Of a DNA stretch of 64,000 nucleotides, positions 34,401 through 44,900 are shown one piece after another. The first letter of the stretch is position 1. Every line of letters begins with the position of its first letter. The position numbers were made by a program, and so were the translations under genes. The notes beneath the pieces were generated by a model, which saw nothing but the letters and a program-made list of their open reading frames with translations, made no database searches and was not told the origin of the DNA. The stretch is from the NCBI RefSeq assembly GCF_000003815.2, contig NC_049980.1, positions 8,509,770 through 8,573,769 of the forward strand, written 5' to 3'. Source of the stretch: Branchiostoma floridae. Lineage: Eukaryota > Chordata > Leptocardii > Amphioxiformes > Branchiostomatidae.

Positions 34401-36791
34401 AGCCCTGCATAGTGTAACAAGAAACTACATGATGCTAATCTCCCCTTTAACAATTATGTTGTTATGCTTCCTCAAAATGTACAATATTTGATTGCTTGGC
34501 CACTTGTATGATCAGATATTAAGTCTGGTAAGAAAGTAATGATTTTACCCCGAAACATCTGCTTTAACTTAATGTCTCTGTGGCCAAGTGGTAATGCAAC
34601 CTTGCTGCTTGGTCATCTGGTTCCATGGGCCTGAGTTTGATCCCAGGGTTGGCTCAGCTTGGACATGTTGTAAGAGATTTCAGTAGTCTTTTGGATGGGA
34701 CATGAAATGGTGGTCCTGTGGTTGAGGAGGTGCCTCAAGCATGTACAGTAAACAGCCTCATTACTCAGATTGGGTACCTACTGGCTGCAATAATACACCA
34801 AGGCAAAATATAACCCTACATGATACTAGTGTCCTAATGGCTCCTTGTTTGCATCAGATTTGGGAGATCCCACTGTATACGAGGAGGTGCCTCCCAGTAA
34901 CCCCTTCCTGGAGGAGCAGAGGCAGGAAGGGTCTCTGTTAGAACTGGCCGGCCAGGTCCTCACAACCATCACCGGCAGGAAATCACCCAGTAAGACATCA
35001 TTTTAACTACTTACACAACAGCATTAGAATCAACCATCCTTTTTAAGTTATTGTCAATAGTAGACAATAGGAAGACGTATACACAATGAAGTATGCAGCA
35101 TTTCAAGCTTCTTATTTTTTCTTTGGATATCCAAAATAAACATAGATAGCAGGTAGTAGTTGTTAGATATATATTGCCTATGTGATATGCCTATTCATTA
35201 TATTTAAATCATACGATAATCCGGAGAGTGAGTCATTATTGTGCCAGTTTGTGGCACATGTTGCATCATCAGAACCCATGTATATTTCCTCCAGATGTGT
35301 ACAACATAACTAACCAGAGAGGAACAGTGGGGAAGTTCACACTGTTCAAGTCAGCATACAGAATAGGAGAGGACATTGTGGGCAGCTTTGACTATGCTGG
35401 TGCTTCAGTTCCCTGTATGCAGGTATGACTCTCCAGTTTTGTTGTAAAATTATATTCACATCCAGTTTTCAAAATACAATGTACCTGTACATTTTATATC
35501 GGTTGCCCATTTCACAACCTCAGCCCAAAACTAGATTGCCATAAACATTTTAGCTTGCCACAGGTTGAAGGCCCTATTTACGAGCTCGCAAATGATTTCT
35601 GTGATATATTTTATGTTGAGCCCAGGTTTGGGGTTGTAACGCTGATTTTGATCCTTGGTGTACACAGCGGTAGGCCACTGGCCCTGGAGCCAGGTAGCAT
35701 GCTGCATTACCCGAGTGTGAAACTAGCTATAGGTTGCGCCAGAAAAATTATGGTTGTGCTGTGCAACTGGGAATTTCAACCTGTCATCCCTCCTTAGTGC
35801 TAGTACTATAGCAAAGCAAAGCTACTATCATCACCGACTATAATTTCTGGAGCTTCTGAATTTTTTTAGATCTTCCTACCATTTTGGAAGACGAAATTTC
35901 AAATAATTTTTTTTGTGAAACTTACTTACTATCTACTTTTCAGTTCACTGTGACGTTACAAAGCGAGGAGCACATAGCGGAGGAGTGTCGCCGGAAGCCG
36001 AGCCAGGCCGTGGCCACCATGTCCTTCAGCCGCCATCACGAGTTCTGTCTGCACACGCAGCGAGGCCACATGATCCTGCCCATCCCGCTGTCAGCCACAC
36101 CCTCCTTCATGACAGATATAGGTACTAGGGGGTTCTCATGTCTTTTATTATTGGTGTACAAGGCATGACATACAAGGCATAGCATAGCTTTAAGGTAGTG
36201 TATTTGGCTCAAAGCCTTTACTTTAGGATGTTGGTTACAGTCCCCTGATATGCTTTGATGTTGTGCCCTTGGGAAAGGCACTGGACACGACTTTCCTCAC
36301 TTTGGTCAGGTCAAAGTATATCCCCTGGATAGGAGGTCCCGTGTTTGAGGAAGGCCACAACTCGAGCATGTAAAAGAAACCACCATATTTATGGAAAAGA
36401 GTACAAGTCATTTCAGGTGTGAGTGTATCAATTAAATCTGTCTGAAAATACAGCTCATAGTCTTCAGTACAAATTTAGGGTGTTACAAAGTTTATCTGTC
36501 ATCACATAATCTTCAAGAAATTTTGCCCTTTAATCCTTGCTTTACCATTGTCCATTCTTTGTTTCAGTGACAGTGAAGTGGAGACTCCACTTTGAGTTTG
36601 TGCTTGCCTGTAGTCCCATCTCCCAACCAGAACTTCCCACCAGCCAATCAGAGTCCACCACATGGCAAGGGCCAAGCAGTGTCGCCGTGGATACCATGGT
36701 TTGGGACCTGCCAATCAAAGTCCTACCAACCAATCCGCTACAAGCCACTGCAGTGTCATTGATCAAGTCATCTAGCAGTATTAAAGTGTGA
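28495..36791 (+). CDS. RGP1: RGP1, RAB6A-GEF complex partner 1
   Basis: Partner of RIC1 in the Golgi guanine nucleotide exchange factor for Rab6. Exons 28495-28607, 29054-29202, 29726-29809, 33500-33649, 34858-34989, 35295-35422, 35944-36121, 36568-36791, all in phase. 385 residues (human 391). Landmarks that match human RGP1: [108 protein letters not shown] and [17 protein letters not shown]. It is an arrestin-like beta fold without catalytic residues. The 3.7-kb intron 3 carries a SINE, the Ngaro-like element and a MITE. A polyadenylation signal is at 37033-37038. Confidence 0.96.
29865..30060 (+). mobile_element. tRNA-derived SINE
   Basis: Head GTCCCTGTGGCATAGTTGATA resembles a tRNA A box region; the body (GAGACCCTGGCTGCACCATA, GGGATGTAAAATGATCCC) is like the other SINE bodies in the window. 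The B box is degenerate. Confidence 0.5.
30104..33177 (+). mobile_element. Non-autonomous Ngaro/DIRS-like retroelement fossil
   Basis: 3074 bp in RGP1 intron 3. The ends carry split direct repeats: A1 30104-30214; B1 32444-32552 joined directly to A2 32553-32663; B2 33069-33177. A1 and A2 differ at one position that I can see and B1 and B2 look identical, so insertion is recent. The B1/A2 junction reproduces the outer right end joined to the outer left end, the layout known for tyrosine-recombinase retroelements of Ngaro type, and no target duplication is evident. Between them lie a gag-like coding region (about 30377-31557, with a Cys/His cluster near its end) and a 51-bp minisatellite (31625-32135). 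No reverse transcriptase, RNase H or recombinase is visible, so it would depend on other copies. Treated as a fossil; I do not count breaks. Confidence 0.78.
31625..32135. repeat. 51-bp minisatellite inside the Ngaro-like element
   Basis: About ten tandem units of 51 bp, some shortened, with the word CTCACCAGACAAGACGGCGA. Each unit is 17 codons ([17 protein letters not shown] in one frame), so the array stays open in more than one frame on both strands. Length polymorphism is likely. Confidence 0.92.
33197..33453. mobile_element. MITE with CCCTAGGAAAACCAGACT ends
   Basis: CCCTAGGAAAACCAGACT and AGTCTGGTTTTCCCAGGG bound 257 bp and are flanked by TA on both sides. The core repeats GGCTC(A/G)AATCAG. 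It lies 19 bp after the Ngaro-like element and ends 46 bp before RGP1 exon 4. Confidence 0.85.
33788..33810. repeat. (TTCAG)n microsatellite
   Basis: About five tandem pentamers in RGP1 intron 4. Confidence 0.85.
34048..34407. mobile_element. MITE with CAGGGCTCGAAAT ends, copy 2
   Basis: CAGGGCTCGAAAT and ATTTCGAGCCCTG bound 360 bp, flanked by CATAG (34043-34047 and 34408-34412). The core is made of GGTGCACCCA words in both orientations near each end around a plain AT-rich middle. Confidence 0.92.
34570..34800 (+). mobile_element. tRNA-derived SINE with the same tail as the 5S SINE
   Basis: A box GTGGCCAAGTGGTAA and B box GAGTTTGATCCC give a tRNA-like head; a TTTTGGATGGGACATGAAAT body follows; the tail has AAACAGCCTCATTAC and GGGTACCTACTGGCTGCAA, as at 4030-4160. 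In RGP1 intron 4, ending about 60 bp before exon 5. Confidence 0.8.
36225..36430 (+). mobile_element. SINE with conserved central domain
   Basis: TGCCCTTGGGAAAGGCACT and CGACTTTCCTCACTTTGGTC resemble the central domain of Deu/SINE3-type elements, followed by GATAGGAGGTCCCGTGT as in the fragment at 44055-44230. In the last intron of RGP1. Confidence 0.6.
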
Positions 36792-37196
36792 CTTGTACAG
36801 TCTATTTGTATTTAATCATATACCTGTCAATACAAGGTGCCTTTAACCAACCAGCTCATCGCAATGTAAACTGTTGCAAAACTTACATTATGAACATGTA
36901 AATGTAAGCATTAGGGATCTAATCGTAACACAATGGCCATTAATATGTTAACAAGAAGACATACATCTTACAGCCTTGTTAGGTAATTATCAATTGTATA
37001 AAAGGTTTTAATATTACGGTATACCATATTGCAATAAAACATTCTTAGCCTTACAGAGTATCTGTTGGCCGATAGACTTTTAAGTTAAAAACTATCACAA
37101 GCTCTCCTTTTGCACAACACAAAAGCATTATCCTCTGATTGGCTGACAGCTGCTTAGTGGTAATGTCCCCAGTAGTGAAAAGTGTAGTGTAGTTAA

Positions 37197-37719
37197 AGAG
37201 GCATTCCACTCCAGAAGGGAGTCTTGTTTTCCAATAAATAATGTGTCAATGAATACACAATCAGCCGAATTTTGTGGAATTCACCTTGGGATGAATTACG
37301 TGATATGTGTTTTATAAAACAATAATGACTCACTAAACCCATGCAGACCCTACCAATGCATTCCCTATACGCATAGATACTTTGTTTATCGTACATTTTT
37401 TCGGAATAAATGAGGTACGCTGAGCACACCGAGAAGGCAAATTTCTCTTAAGATAGCAAAGAATACAAGAACAATACGAAATTTCTTAGCGAACCTGAAA
37501 TTAGTTTGGTAACCTTACCTAAAAGTTCTGCATTGTATTCAGCCATAGGATTTATTCAATTAGAGGGTACTTGGGGAGTTTAGTAGAAGACTGAATGCTT
37601 TTGAGGCATGCAGAGCAACTGGGTACTGTATCGTATAATGTGAAGTCGTATGCAGTTATCACTTCCTAAAATGAATATCTATCGGAAAATAACACACTCA
37701 TGTGGAGTGGAATGCCCCT
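37197..37719. mobile_element. TTAA-flanked MITE
   Basis: Ends AGAGGCATTCCACTCC and GGAGTGGAATGCCCCT (one mismatch over 16) bound 523 bp with TTAA on each side (37193-37196 and 37720-37723). TTAA targets are used by piggyBac and Kolobok. No transposase frame is visible. Confidence 0.9.
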
Positions 37720-38063
37720 TTAAGCAGAGTACGAACTGAACAGAGTTCTAGGACACAGGTTCAAAGCTGTTTTGGAGAAAGTCCTAGAGTCAGCTACACA
37801 ACATGTGACAAGCATGGCACAGATACTGTGCTGTTTTATTTTCTCTCCTTGTTCAATCATGTCTAAAACCTCATATAGAAATCACAATGCTATAAACCAT
37901 AACATATTATCCATTTGTATTACGACAACAGTTCAGTAAAACTTTCCCAACAAAATGGACGTACTATATTTTTAATCATGCCTATGAGTGTAACATGGCA
38001 TGTAAAGTAAATACAAGTTTTCTTTATCACTGACTAAAATCCAATGCTTGTATCTAAAACTCA

Positions 38064-38216
38064 ATCTCCAAGCAGATGCTACGGTAGCATAAGATAGTAT
38101 CAAAAGCTGACAGAGGAGTGAAGCTGGTCTAGGAGTTTGTATGCTCCTGTGCCCGTCTGACTCCCTTTGGCCGGCTATACTCCTATCTTATGGCACCATA
38201 GGACCTGCTTGGAGAT
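38064..38216. mobile_element. MITE with ATCTCCAAGCAG ends
   Basis: ATCTCCAAGCAGATGCTACG...CATAAGATAG pairs with CTATCTTATG...ACCTGCTTGGAGAT over about 34 bp with few mismatches, leaving a short core. A weaker relative may lie at 46386-46555. Confidence 0.82.
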
Positions 38217-38787
38217 CTAAAACTATGGCAAAGGAAGTCTATTTATTCTAAACTTTGTGTCAACTGCTCCTTTCATTCTGTATATGTGCTGGCTTTTGTC
38301 CATACAAAAGTTCAGACCGTTCAGTGTACCAATAAGAACACAAAAGTAACTTTTCTAACATACAATTACCGGTAATACATACAACATTACTAGTATATAT
38401 TTTCATACTCAAGAAAACTAGACTACTTTGAATGTGTATGGTGCAAGAAGTCAAATTTCTTTTCAAGTAACATGTGGGCTTATATATATAGTCAACATTA
38501 TAAGTTATGTACACATTTGTAAATCAGACCTGGAACTGAGGTAGATCTGCCCTCTTTCCACAGTCTCATAAGCCATTGGTGATCAAATAAGATTGGTAGC
38601 TTCTCTACATCTAGCATTAACATGCCGGTTCAACTCTAGCCAAAATGCAAAAACATATCTTTTAGCTACACTGCACTTGTTTGTATTTGTAACATTTGTA
38701 ACTTTGTATCCGTGGCACTGTAACCTGTTGCATCATAACATAAAACGTTATATATTTTCTGTAGCAGCATAGCAGCAAGGCTGGCAG

Positions 38788-40795
38788 TCACTCAGGACCT
38801 CCTCTCTGTAAGAACAAGACAAAGAATCCAGTATAGAAGTGTTATGAAAAACTATAAATTTGGCAGTGAGTTGCAATGGGATAAAACAATTGAAACCAGT
38901 TATCAATTCATCATCTGGTCGTGCTGGTTGCAGTTCAGTTCAATGTAGCAGAATTCTTCCCACTTTCAGCCAGCTACCATTGCATTGTTTATAGTGGTTG
39001 TCAAGTGATAATAAGTGCTAGCAACATACTGTGGTGATAGTAATAATGTCTACATTGATAGCATACAAAGGTACCATTCCCAGCAATCTTCTAAAAAATA
39101 GAAAATTTTCATTGCTTGCCAAGTTTTGCTTCATCATTCTTTAATTACTAGTATTAGTAAGAATAGATCTACCCAACCAAACCAATGCCCACAACACTTA
39201 ATTCATGACATACAAATCCCACACTAGTAACATGAAACATCTAAAGCCTAATCTGCAACCAAAGGGTTTTATAAATAGAGTTGATTGTACCTGGATATAT
39301 TCCATCTCCTCAGGATCGATGGGTTTTCTCCTATATCTGTCAGGGACCTGTTCCAGGTACTCTGTGACGACTGCGTGTGGTTTGGACGACGTTGCCTCGG
39401 CAGCTGGTGCAGCCTGCGGTGCATTTCCTGAGGCTGCAGTCACATGAAACAGAACATATTACCTTATGGTGTCTTATTTTGAATGGTATCTTATTTTGTA
39501 TGGTGCCTTAGTTTGTATGGTACCTTAGTTTGCACAGTACCTTAGTTAACAAATGCCACTTATAAAACTGAATCTGCCCGTGAAAGTGGCTTTTCATATC
39601 AATAATAGAAAACACAACAATAGTACTGACTATCTTGACTTGTGAGATTAATAGGACTTGCTTGTAACTAAGCTATGAAATTTGTTACAACAGAGCTAAA
39701 AAAAGTGTTACTTAGACCTCCTTGCTTTGATACAAACAATCCCAATCATGATATACCTATATCATGATATACCTTAGTCCTATATTCTAAATTAAAGGTA
39801 TAATATGTAAAGCTACAAAAGATGGTGTAGATGATGTGCTGACTATGTGTAGATATCTTTTCCAGTTCATAACATCTATGTAAGTACTATGTACAACTAC
39901 AAGGCAGAAACAGAAGACATAGAATGACCTTCCATTTGAGAAGAGTGACAGAAGCACATCCATTCCAGTAAGCACTACTCACATGTCTCACCTTGTACCT
40001 GCTGATTCGCTCCATACCTGAACTTGATCATCCTCATATGGGGCATCACCTGCTGTGGTTTACAAAACACAAACAAGAAGTATCATCAACTCAACTTACA
40101 AAACTTCCACATATTACAGCTGTTGGCTACAAGACTTACACAAAGCTTGTTCAAGGATCTAACTATGGAGGCACGGGTCATAGTTGAAGGTCCCTGAGAC
40201 ATAAACAAGACATTGTTGATGTATACAAATTGACCAATGGAGGCAACATATATCTGGACATGTACAGCGCATTTGAAAAAAAGAACTGTTTATCAGTCAG
40301 TGGCCTTCACCTTTGACCTGCGCATGCGACGCTGGATCCGTAAACGGGCTTATTTGGCGACAGTCAATTTTTCCAATAGATAATCATCACAGCATAACTA
40401 CAGATACGCAGGGATGAGGCATGCAATTGAAACTTTCCCCATACTGTAAGGTTAGCTAGGCTCGACAGCGGTATCATAAGAATATTGCATCATGATTACA
40501 TTGTTAATAATGTGAAAGAACGTATTACGACACTAATCTATCCCTTTATTTACTTGAAACGTTTAATATTTATCTGTCACATAGAAGAAGATCATCTCTG
40601 GTGAGTTTGACCTTCATAAGTTTGATGCCACACAGCCAGCCTCCTCGCTCAAAGATCAGCCTACAAACGTATCTGGTGAATCTATAATACTAGAGATCCA
40701 CAGTACATTTTCCGCGTATATTTACTGTTTAAAACAACAGCAGAAATCGATAAAATTTCGAAAACAGGACATACCTGAATTACGCGAGACGCCAT
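38788..40795 (-). CDS. KGD4: 2-oxoglutarate dehydrogenase subunit 4 (KGD4, formerly MRPS36)
   Basis: Small mitochondrial protein that tethers the E3 enzyme to the 2-oxoglutarate dehydrogenase core; once listed as ribosomal protein MRPS36. 79 residues from four exons: 40775-40795 (MASRVIQ), 39992-40049 (VMPHMRMIKFRYG), 39291-39433 and 38788-38805 (RGGPE, stop). The phases close exactly. The diagnostic C-terminus is RYRRKPIDPEEMEYIQ|RGGPE, against human KYRRKLVSQEEMEFIQRGGPE. The N-terminal ASRVIQVMPH matches human ASRVVQVVKPH. The middle is Ala/Pro-rich linker. The final exon has only 18 coding bases. Somewhat shorter than human (about 103). Confidence 0.93.
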
Positions 40796-41079
40796 TTTGG
40801 ATGTACCAAGTGGCTGATGATGTGGGGGTGTTCTTCGATAAGAGGTGTAATCTTACAGCGTTCCCTAGCGAATAGAATTTAAACTGCAGCGCTAAGTACG
40901 ATGACCGTGCGTGCAAAATAAATAATGTTATGCGGCTGTAGGTTGTTACGCTCAGAAATGCGACCATTTTCCACACAAAAATCCTGAAACATAAAGATGT
41001 AAAAAAACAAGAGATTATGTTGATCTCCAAGCGAACATAAATTTCTCTGTTTATATATAAAGGAGCCCAATGTATCATT

Positions 41080-41590
41080 AGGGCCTTGAAACTCGTTCTT
41101 TTTTTATCATATTCAGTTTTCAAGTCATTCTTACACACAGCAAGGAGCTTTTATCTGATAAAAGCTCCTTGCACATAGCAAGTTGAAATATCACTATCCT
41201 ATTGACTTTCGACCTTCAATCATTGAGCAAACATGCGACGTCGTTTGGTGGTGAGAACTCATTGAAAATTTGAGCGCTGCCGCTGAGCGCTGCCCGCACG
41301 CGAACATGACCGATGATCGGATGAGTCCGGATCGCTTCCTTTGCTGACTATAACGTTATTTAAAGGGGTCCATTTGTGCGTTCTTTAAGTATGACATAAT
41401 GATAGAAATGAGCCAGTGTGGTGATGTAAATGTTAATATCGTACCGATTGTCTTATCCAGAATATTTTCAGTTTTAACTAATGATTCTCTTTTTGACTTT
41501 CCAATTTTTGCTACATTTGCAAGTCGCAAAATGCAAAAAATAATGAAGTCTAGTCAAAACTTTAAATCACAACTGGTGATGTTCTTATAA
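41080..41590. repeat. Unclassified interspersed repeat, copy 1
   Basis: Shares with 52000-52460 the ordered words TTTTCAAGTCATT, GACGTCGTT, GGTGAGAACTCATTGAAAAT, GAGCGCTGC, GGGGTCC, AATATCGTAC and GATTGTCT. Boundaries and class are uncertain. Confidence 0.7.
41140..41172. repeat. Perfect 16-nt-arm hairpin, 1-nt loop
   Basis: GCAAGGAGCTTTTATC (41140-41155) pairs exactly with GATAAAAGCTCCTTGC (41157-41172). The second repeat copy at 52000-52460 lacks it, so it arose after that family spread. Confidence 0.9.
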
Positions 41591-41973
41591 GGTCTAAGGA
41601 TAACAGGTTATTATGTGTATTGTTGACCGATTATTTTACTAATTACAGCCTCAAAAGGCCATCTAGATCTTAAAAAATTTCTTTCCTAAAATTTTCCTAG
41701 GGTCGATTTCACCACGGTGGTAAATAATGGTGCAAATAACTTAAAGGGCTTTTATTTTCATTTCTAAATTCCATGTGCGCTGTTTACATAGATGCATATC
41801 GAGGACATCGTATCAAAAGTTGAAACGCTGCCATAACCTTGTCCAAGATCCTTCAAGTTCAACGTCACTTTCTGATTTCACGGCCTTTAATCAGTCCCCA
41901 GGGGACAAGCTTCCTGGAAATTTCCCAGGAAACACTGCAACAGCGCATGCGCCTTTGCTCATTAGAGGCGAAC

Positions 41974-44900
41974 ATGGCGGACCCTCTCTCGTCCGAAGAA
42001 GAGCAGGTACGTCCCAGCAATTTGTCATTTTTCACCACATTCGGAGGCACTTTGAACGTTCAAACGAGCGTGGCGTTGTCGGTACAGAGTGGGTAACGTT
42101 ATCTGTGGCTTTATGTTGTTTCGTCTGATTGTGTCGTCGTGAAATCGCCGTGTTTTTGCATCGCATTTCTCTCGTCCAGAATATCATTCAAGAATGTCTC
42201 ATTTCCGCCTTGATCAGTATTCAGGAGAACGCTTGCGTCTGCTGATTTTCTGGTCGCCTTTTTCTTTTATTCCCAGTTAACTGTAATGCTATCAAACGGC
42301 CTGAACGTCCTTGTTGTAACCTGGTTGTTACAGAGAAATAAGCTCACTGCTTTGTTTGACTTTCTTCATCATCAAGTCAAACGGTTCTGTCGGCACATCT
42401 TCTGAGATCAGATAGTTTATGATAACTGCGTATATCAGTATGACGTAGGAGCCCCAGTGAAACCAGAAGGATTGATATTTCTACAAGTTGATAAACTGAC
42501 GCAACGATCATAATTTCAGTATCAGCATTGTACACAGCTTTCTTGCATTTTTTTAAACGTGGTCTAGAACCTGAGAATATCCAGCTGACCCTACTTTTTT
42601 TTGTATTTCGTACTTCCGGTCGCGCACTGGGCCTCTTCCTGTTCCCAAGCCTTATTTGGGAAGGGGTGATACGAAACAGGAAAGAAGGTCAGAAATGAGG
42701 CAACCACAAACCTTTCTTTCTGCACATTTTCAGCTGCAACAATTATGTGTGTGGTATGGTTTGAAGCTTTGAAGTTTGATGTACAAAAGGAATTTCATGG
42801 TAATGCATTATAGTTCTGTGAATTTTGTCATCAGTTCGGATCACTTCCTGTAGTGTCTCTACCTAAGTGTAACTCAAGGGACGTTAAGACTTAAACATTA
42901 GAATCAAACTTGATATGTGTTCTTTTGTTGCAACTCTCTCTAGCGAAGAATGATTCCCTGTTTAATTCACACTAACATTTGTTAAGGGCAGTTTTGGTTA
43001 TAACAAAATTAGTCCATATATGAGTAGAGTAGACCTTTTCTGTGAGTTTGAAGAAAAACGAGAGAACACAGATGCCGTGTTGCCCACACTTGTCACATCA
43101 GGTAGAGCAATTTAAACCAGATGAATAAAAACATGATAATGGGAAGTTCAAATCGAGTAAATGGTCATCTAATCAAGCAGTCAATGGTTGATTTAATAGA
43201 TTATTCTCATATTCATGGTTGGGAGGGATTGGTGACGCATGTGAATCGTTGTGATATATTCTTTCTTCACATCATAGCCTTTTACATACATAGGATCAAG
43301 GACGTTATATAACTTATCGTTATTTAACGTCCTTGATAGGATAGATACTGTGTGTTTTCAGTTTCTCTTTGTCGAGCACAGAAAAATTCTATCCTGGACT
43401 TTTTCTTTGAGTGTAAGTGCTCTAAGCAGCAAGGAGAAACCTTGGGTCCCTTGGCCTTTGAAATCATTACTTATAACATTATGCCTGGTAACGGTGGTAT
43501 GACCTTGAAACCGGGGTATATCATCAGGGCCATTAGGACATACAAGATTTCTGGAGGGAGAGCAATTACAATATCATAGCTATGGGAAGAAAATTGTACT
43601 TTTTTACTTGCCGGTCATTTAATGATAGAATAGCATTAGCGATTAGATTGGTCACTTGGCTGACATCATTATTACGCTCTAATAGAAGGCTGTATTCGGG
43701 AAATATTTATGTCAGATTTACCGCTAGAGTTACCAGTATTTATAAGTTTTCTACCTGCTGAAGCAATGATAATGCACTGAGTTTCTCATCGCGAACTGCA
43801 AGCTTTTCTCCAGACACAACAGGAAACCAACTTGGCTTTAGCTGCTTTAACAGAGGTCCTTGTTTGTTGCTGCTTTTGTTGGCTGGTTCTTGGTGATTCC
43901 TGGCACTGCGTTTTAAACCACATGAAAGGCACATGCCTAGTGGTGTGTACCATAAGATAATGAGTCTCTCTCTCTATTCGTCATGTTATTTTTGTAAACT
44001 TTTCATCCAAGTGAGTGTTTCAAAATCACTAATATTATACCTAGCTTTGACTAGAGATGTCCCTCTGATAGGACATTAAATGGAGGTCCCATGTCTGAGG
44101 AGAGCCACCCCTTGAGCACGTGAAAGAGCTCACCACACTTACATGTATTGAAAAGTCCTTCCAGATCCAAGGGTCTGTGGATCAATTTTATCTGTTCTAA
44201 TATGCAGTTTGTATTGTTCCGTACTTGATCATTGTATTGTTGTTTAGATCATTGTATTGTTGTTTAGATCATTGTATTGTTGTTTACTACAAACCTGGTG
44301 CATTTAATGCCATAAGGTGGTTTACTGGGTATGCAGTACAAACAGACATTAAATCTCGAAAGGAAGTAAAGTCTGAGCCGTGCAAAGAAAAATGATGAGC
44401 AGAAGACTGGCCGACTGCTGCCTACCTGTGTCAGGGCTCCCAGTAACAGCATAATCAAATACTGGATACTACTACAACTACTACCAGAAAATCTACCTCC
44501 GGAGTGGCGCCGAATGTCAAGAAAAATTGTACGTGATCTAGATCTGTATAAATGTGTACATTCTCCTTGCAGGCCACAGCCGAGTTTCTTCAGCGCATCA
44601 ACTTCTGGCGGTCACAGCACAATGCCGCACCCCTCCCCTGGGACACCGCTGTCAAGTTCCTCATGGCCAGGAAGTTTGACGTGAACAGGGCCATCGACCT
44701 TTACGCTCAGTACGCTGTAAGTAGACTTTCCCTGTATCCATCTTCATTTGGGTAGCAAGTCTAGCACTAGTGGCAGTGCATGGGGGAAGTTATAAATGCC
44801 TAGTACTAGTAGCAGAAAGATACCAGTAACTTATCCCAAGGGTTTCTCGTTGTTGTTTGAATGATAAAAGACATGTCTTAACACTCTTCAAGCAGAGGTT

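Larger units (their letters stand above)
36792..38787. other. Convergent spacer RGP1 / KGD4
   Basis: RGP1 3' UTR with AATAAA at 37033-37038; MITEs at 37197-37719 and 38064-38216; a minus-strand AATAAA (TTTATT, 38242-38247) that could end KGD4. No other gene seen. Confidence 0.5.
40796..41973. promoter_or_regulatory. Divergent spacer KGD4 / PTPN9
   Basis: Start codons of the two genes face away from each other 1178 bp apart. The middle is taken by an unclassified repeat (41080-41590) with a perfect hairpin at its left edge, so the two promoters probably lie at the flanks. No gene seen. Confidence 0.45.
42007..44572. other. PTPN9 intron 1
   Basis: Contains an imperfect hairpin (43292-43340, GGATCAAGGACGTTA with TAACGTCCTTGAT), a SINE fragment (44055-44230) and a triplicated 20-mer (44231-44286). 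Otherwise nothing recognisable. Confidence 0.5.

Noticed and set aside
40595-40680. Possible extra KGD4 exon on the minus strand (acceptor near 40668)
   Set aside because: Open for a stretch, but KGD4 phases close without it and there is no family similarity.
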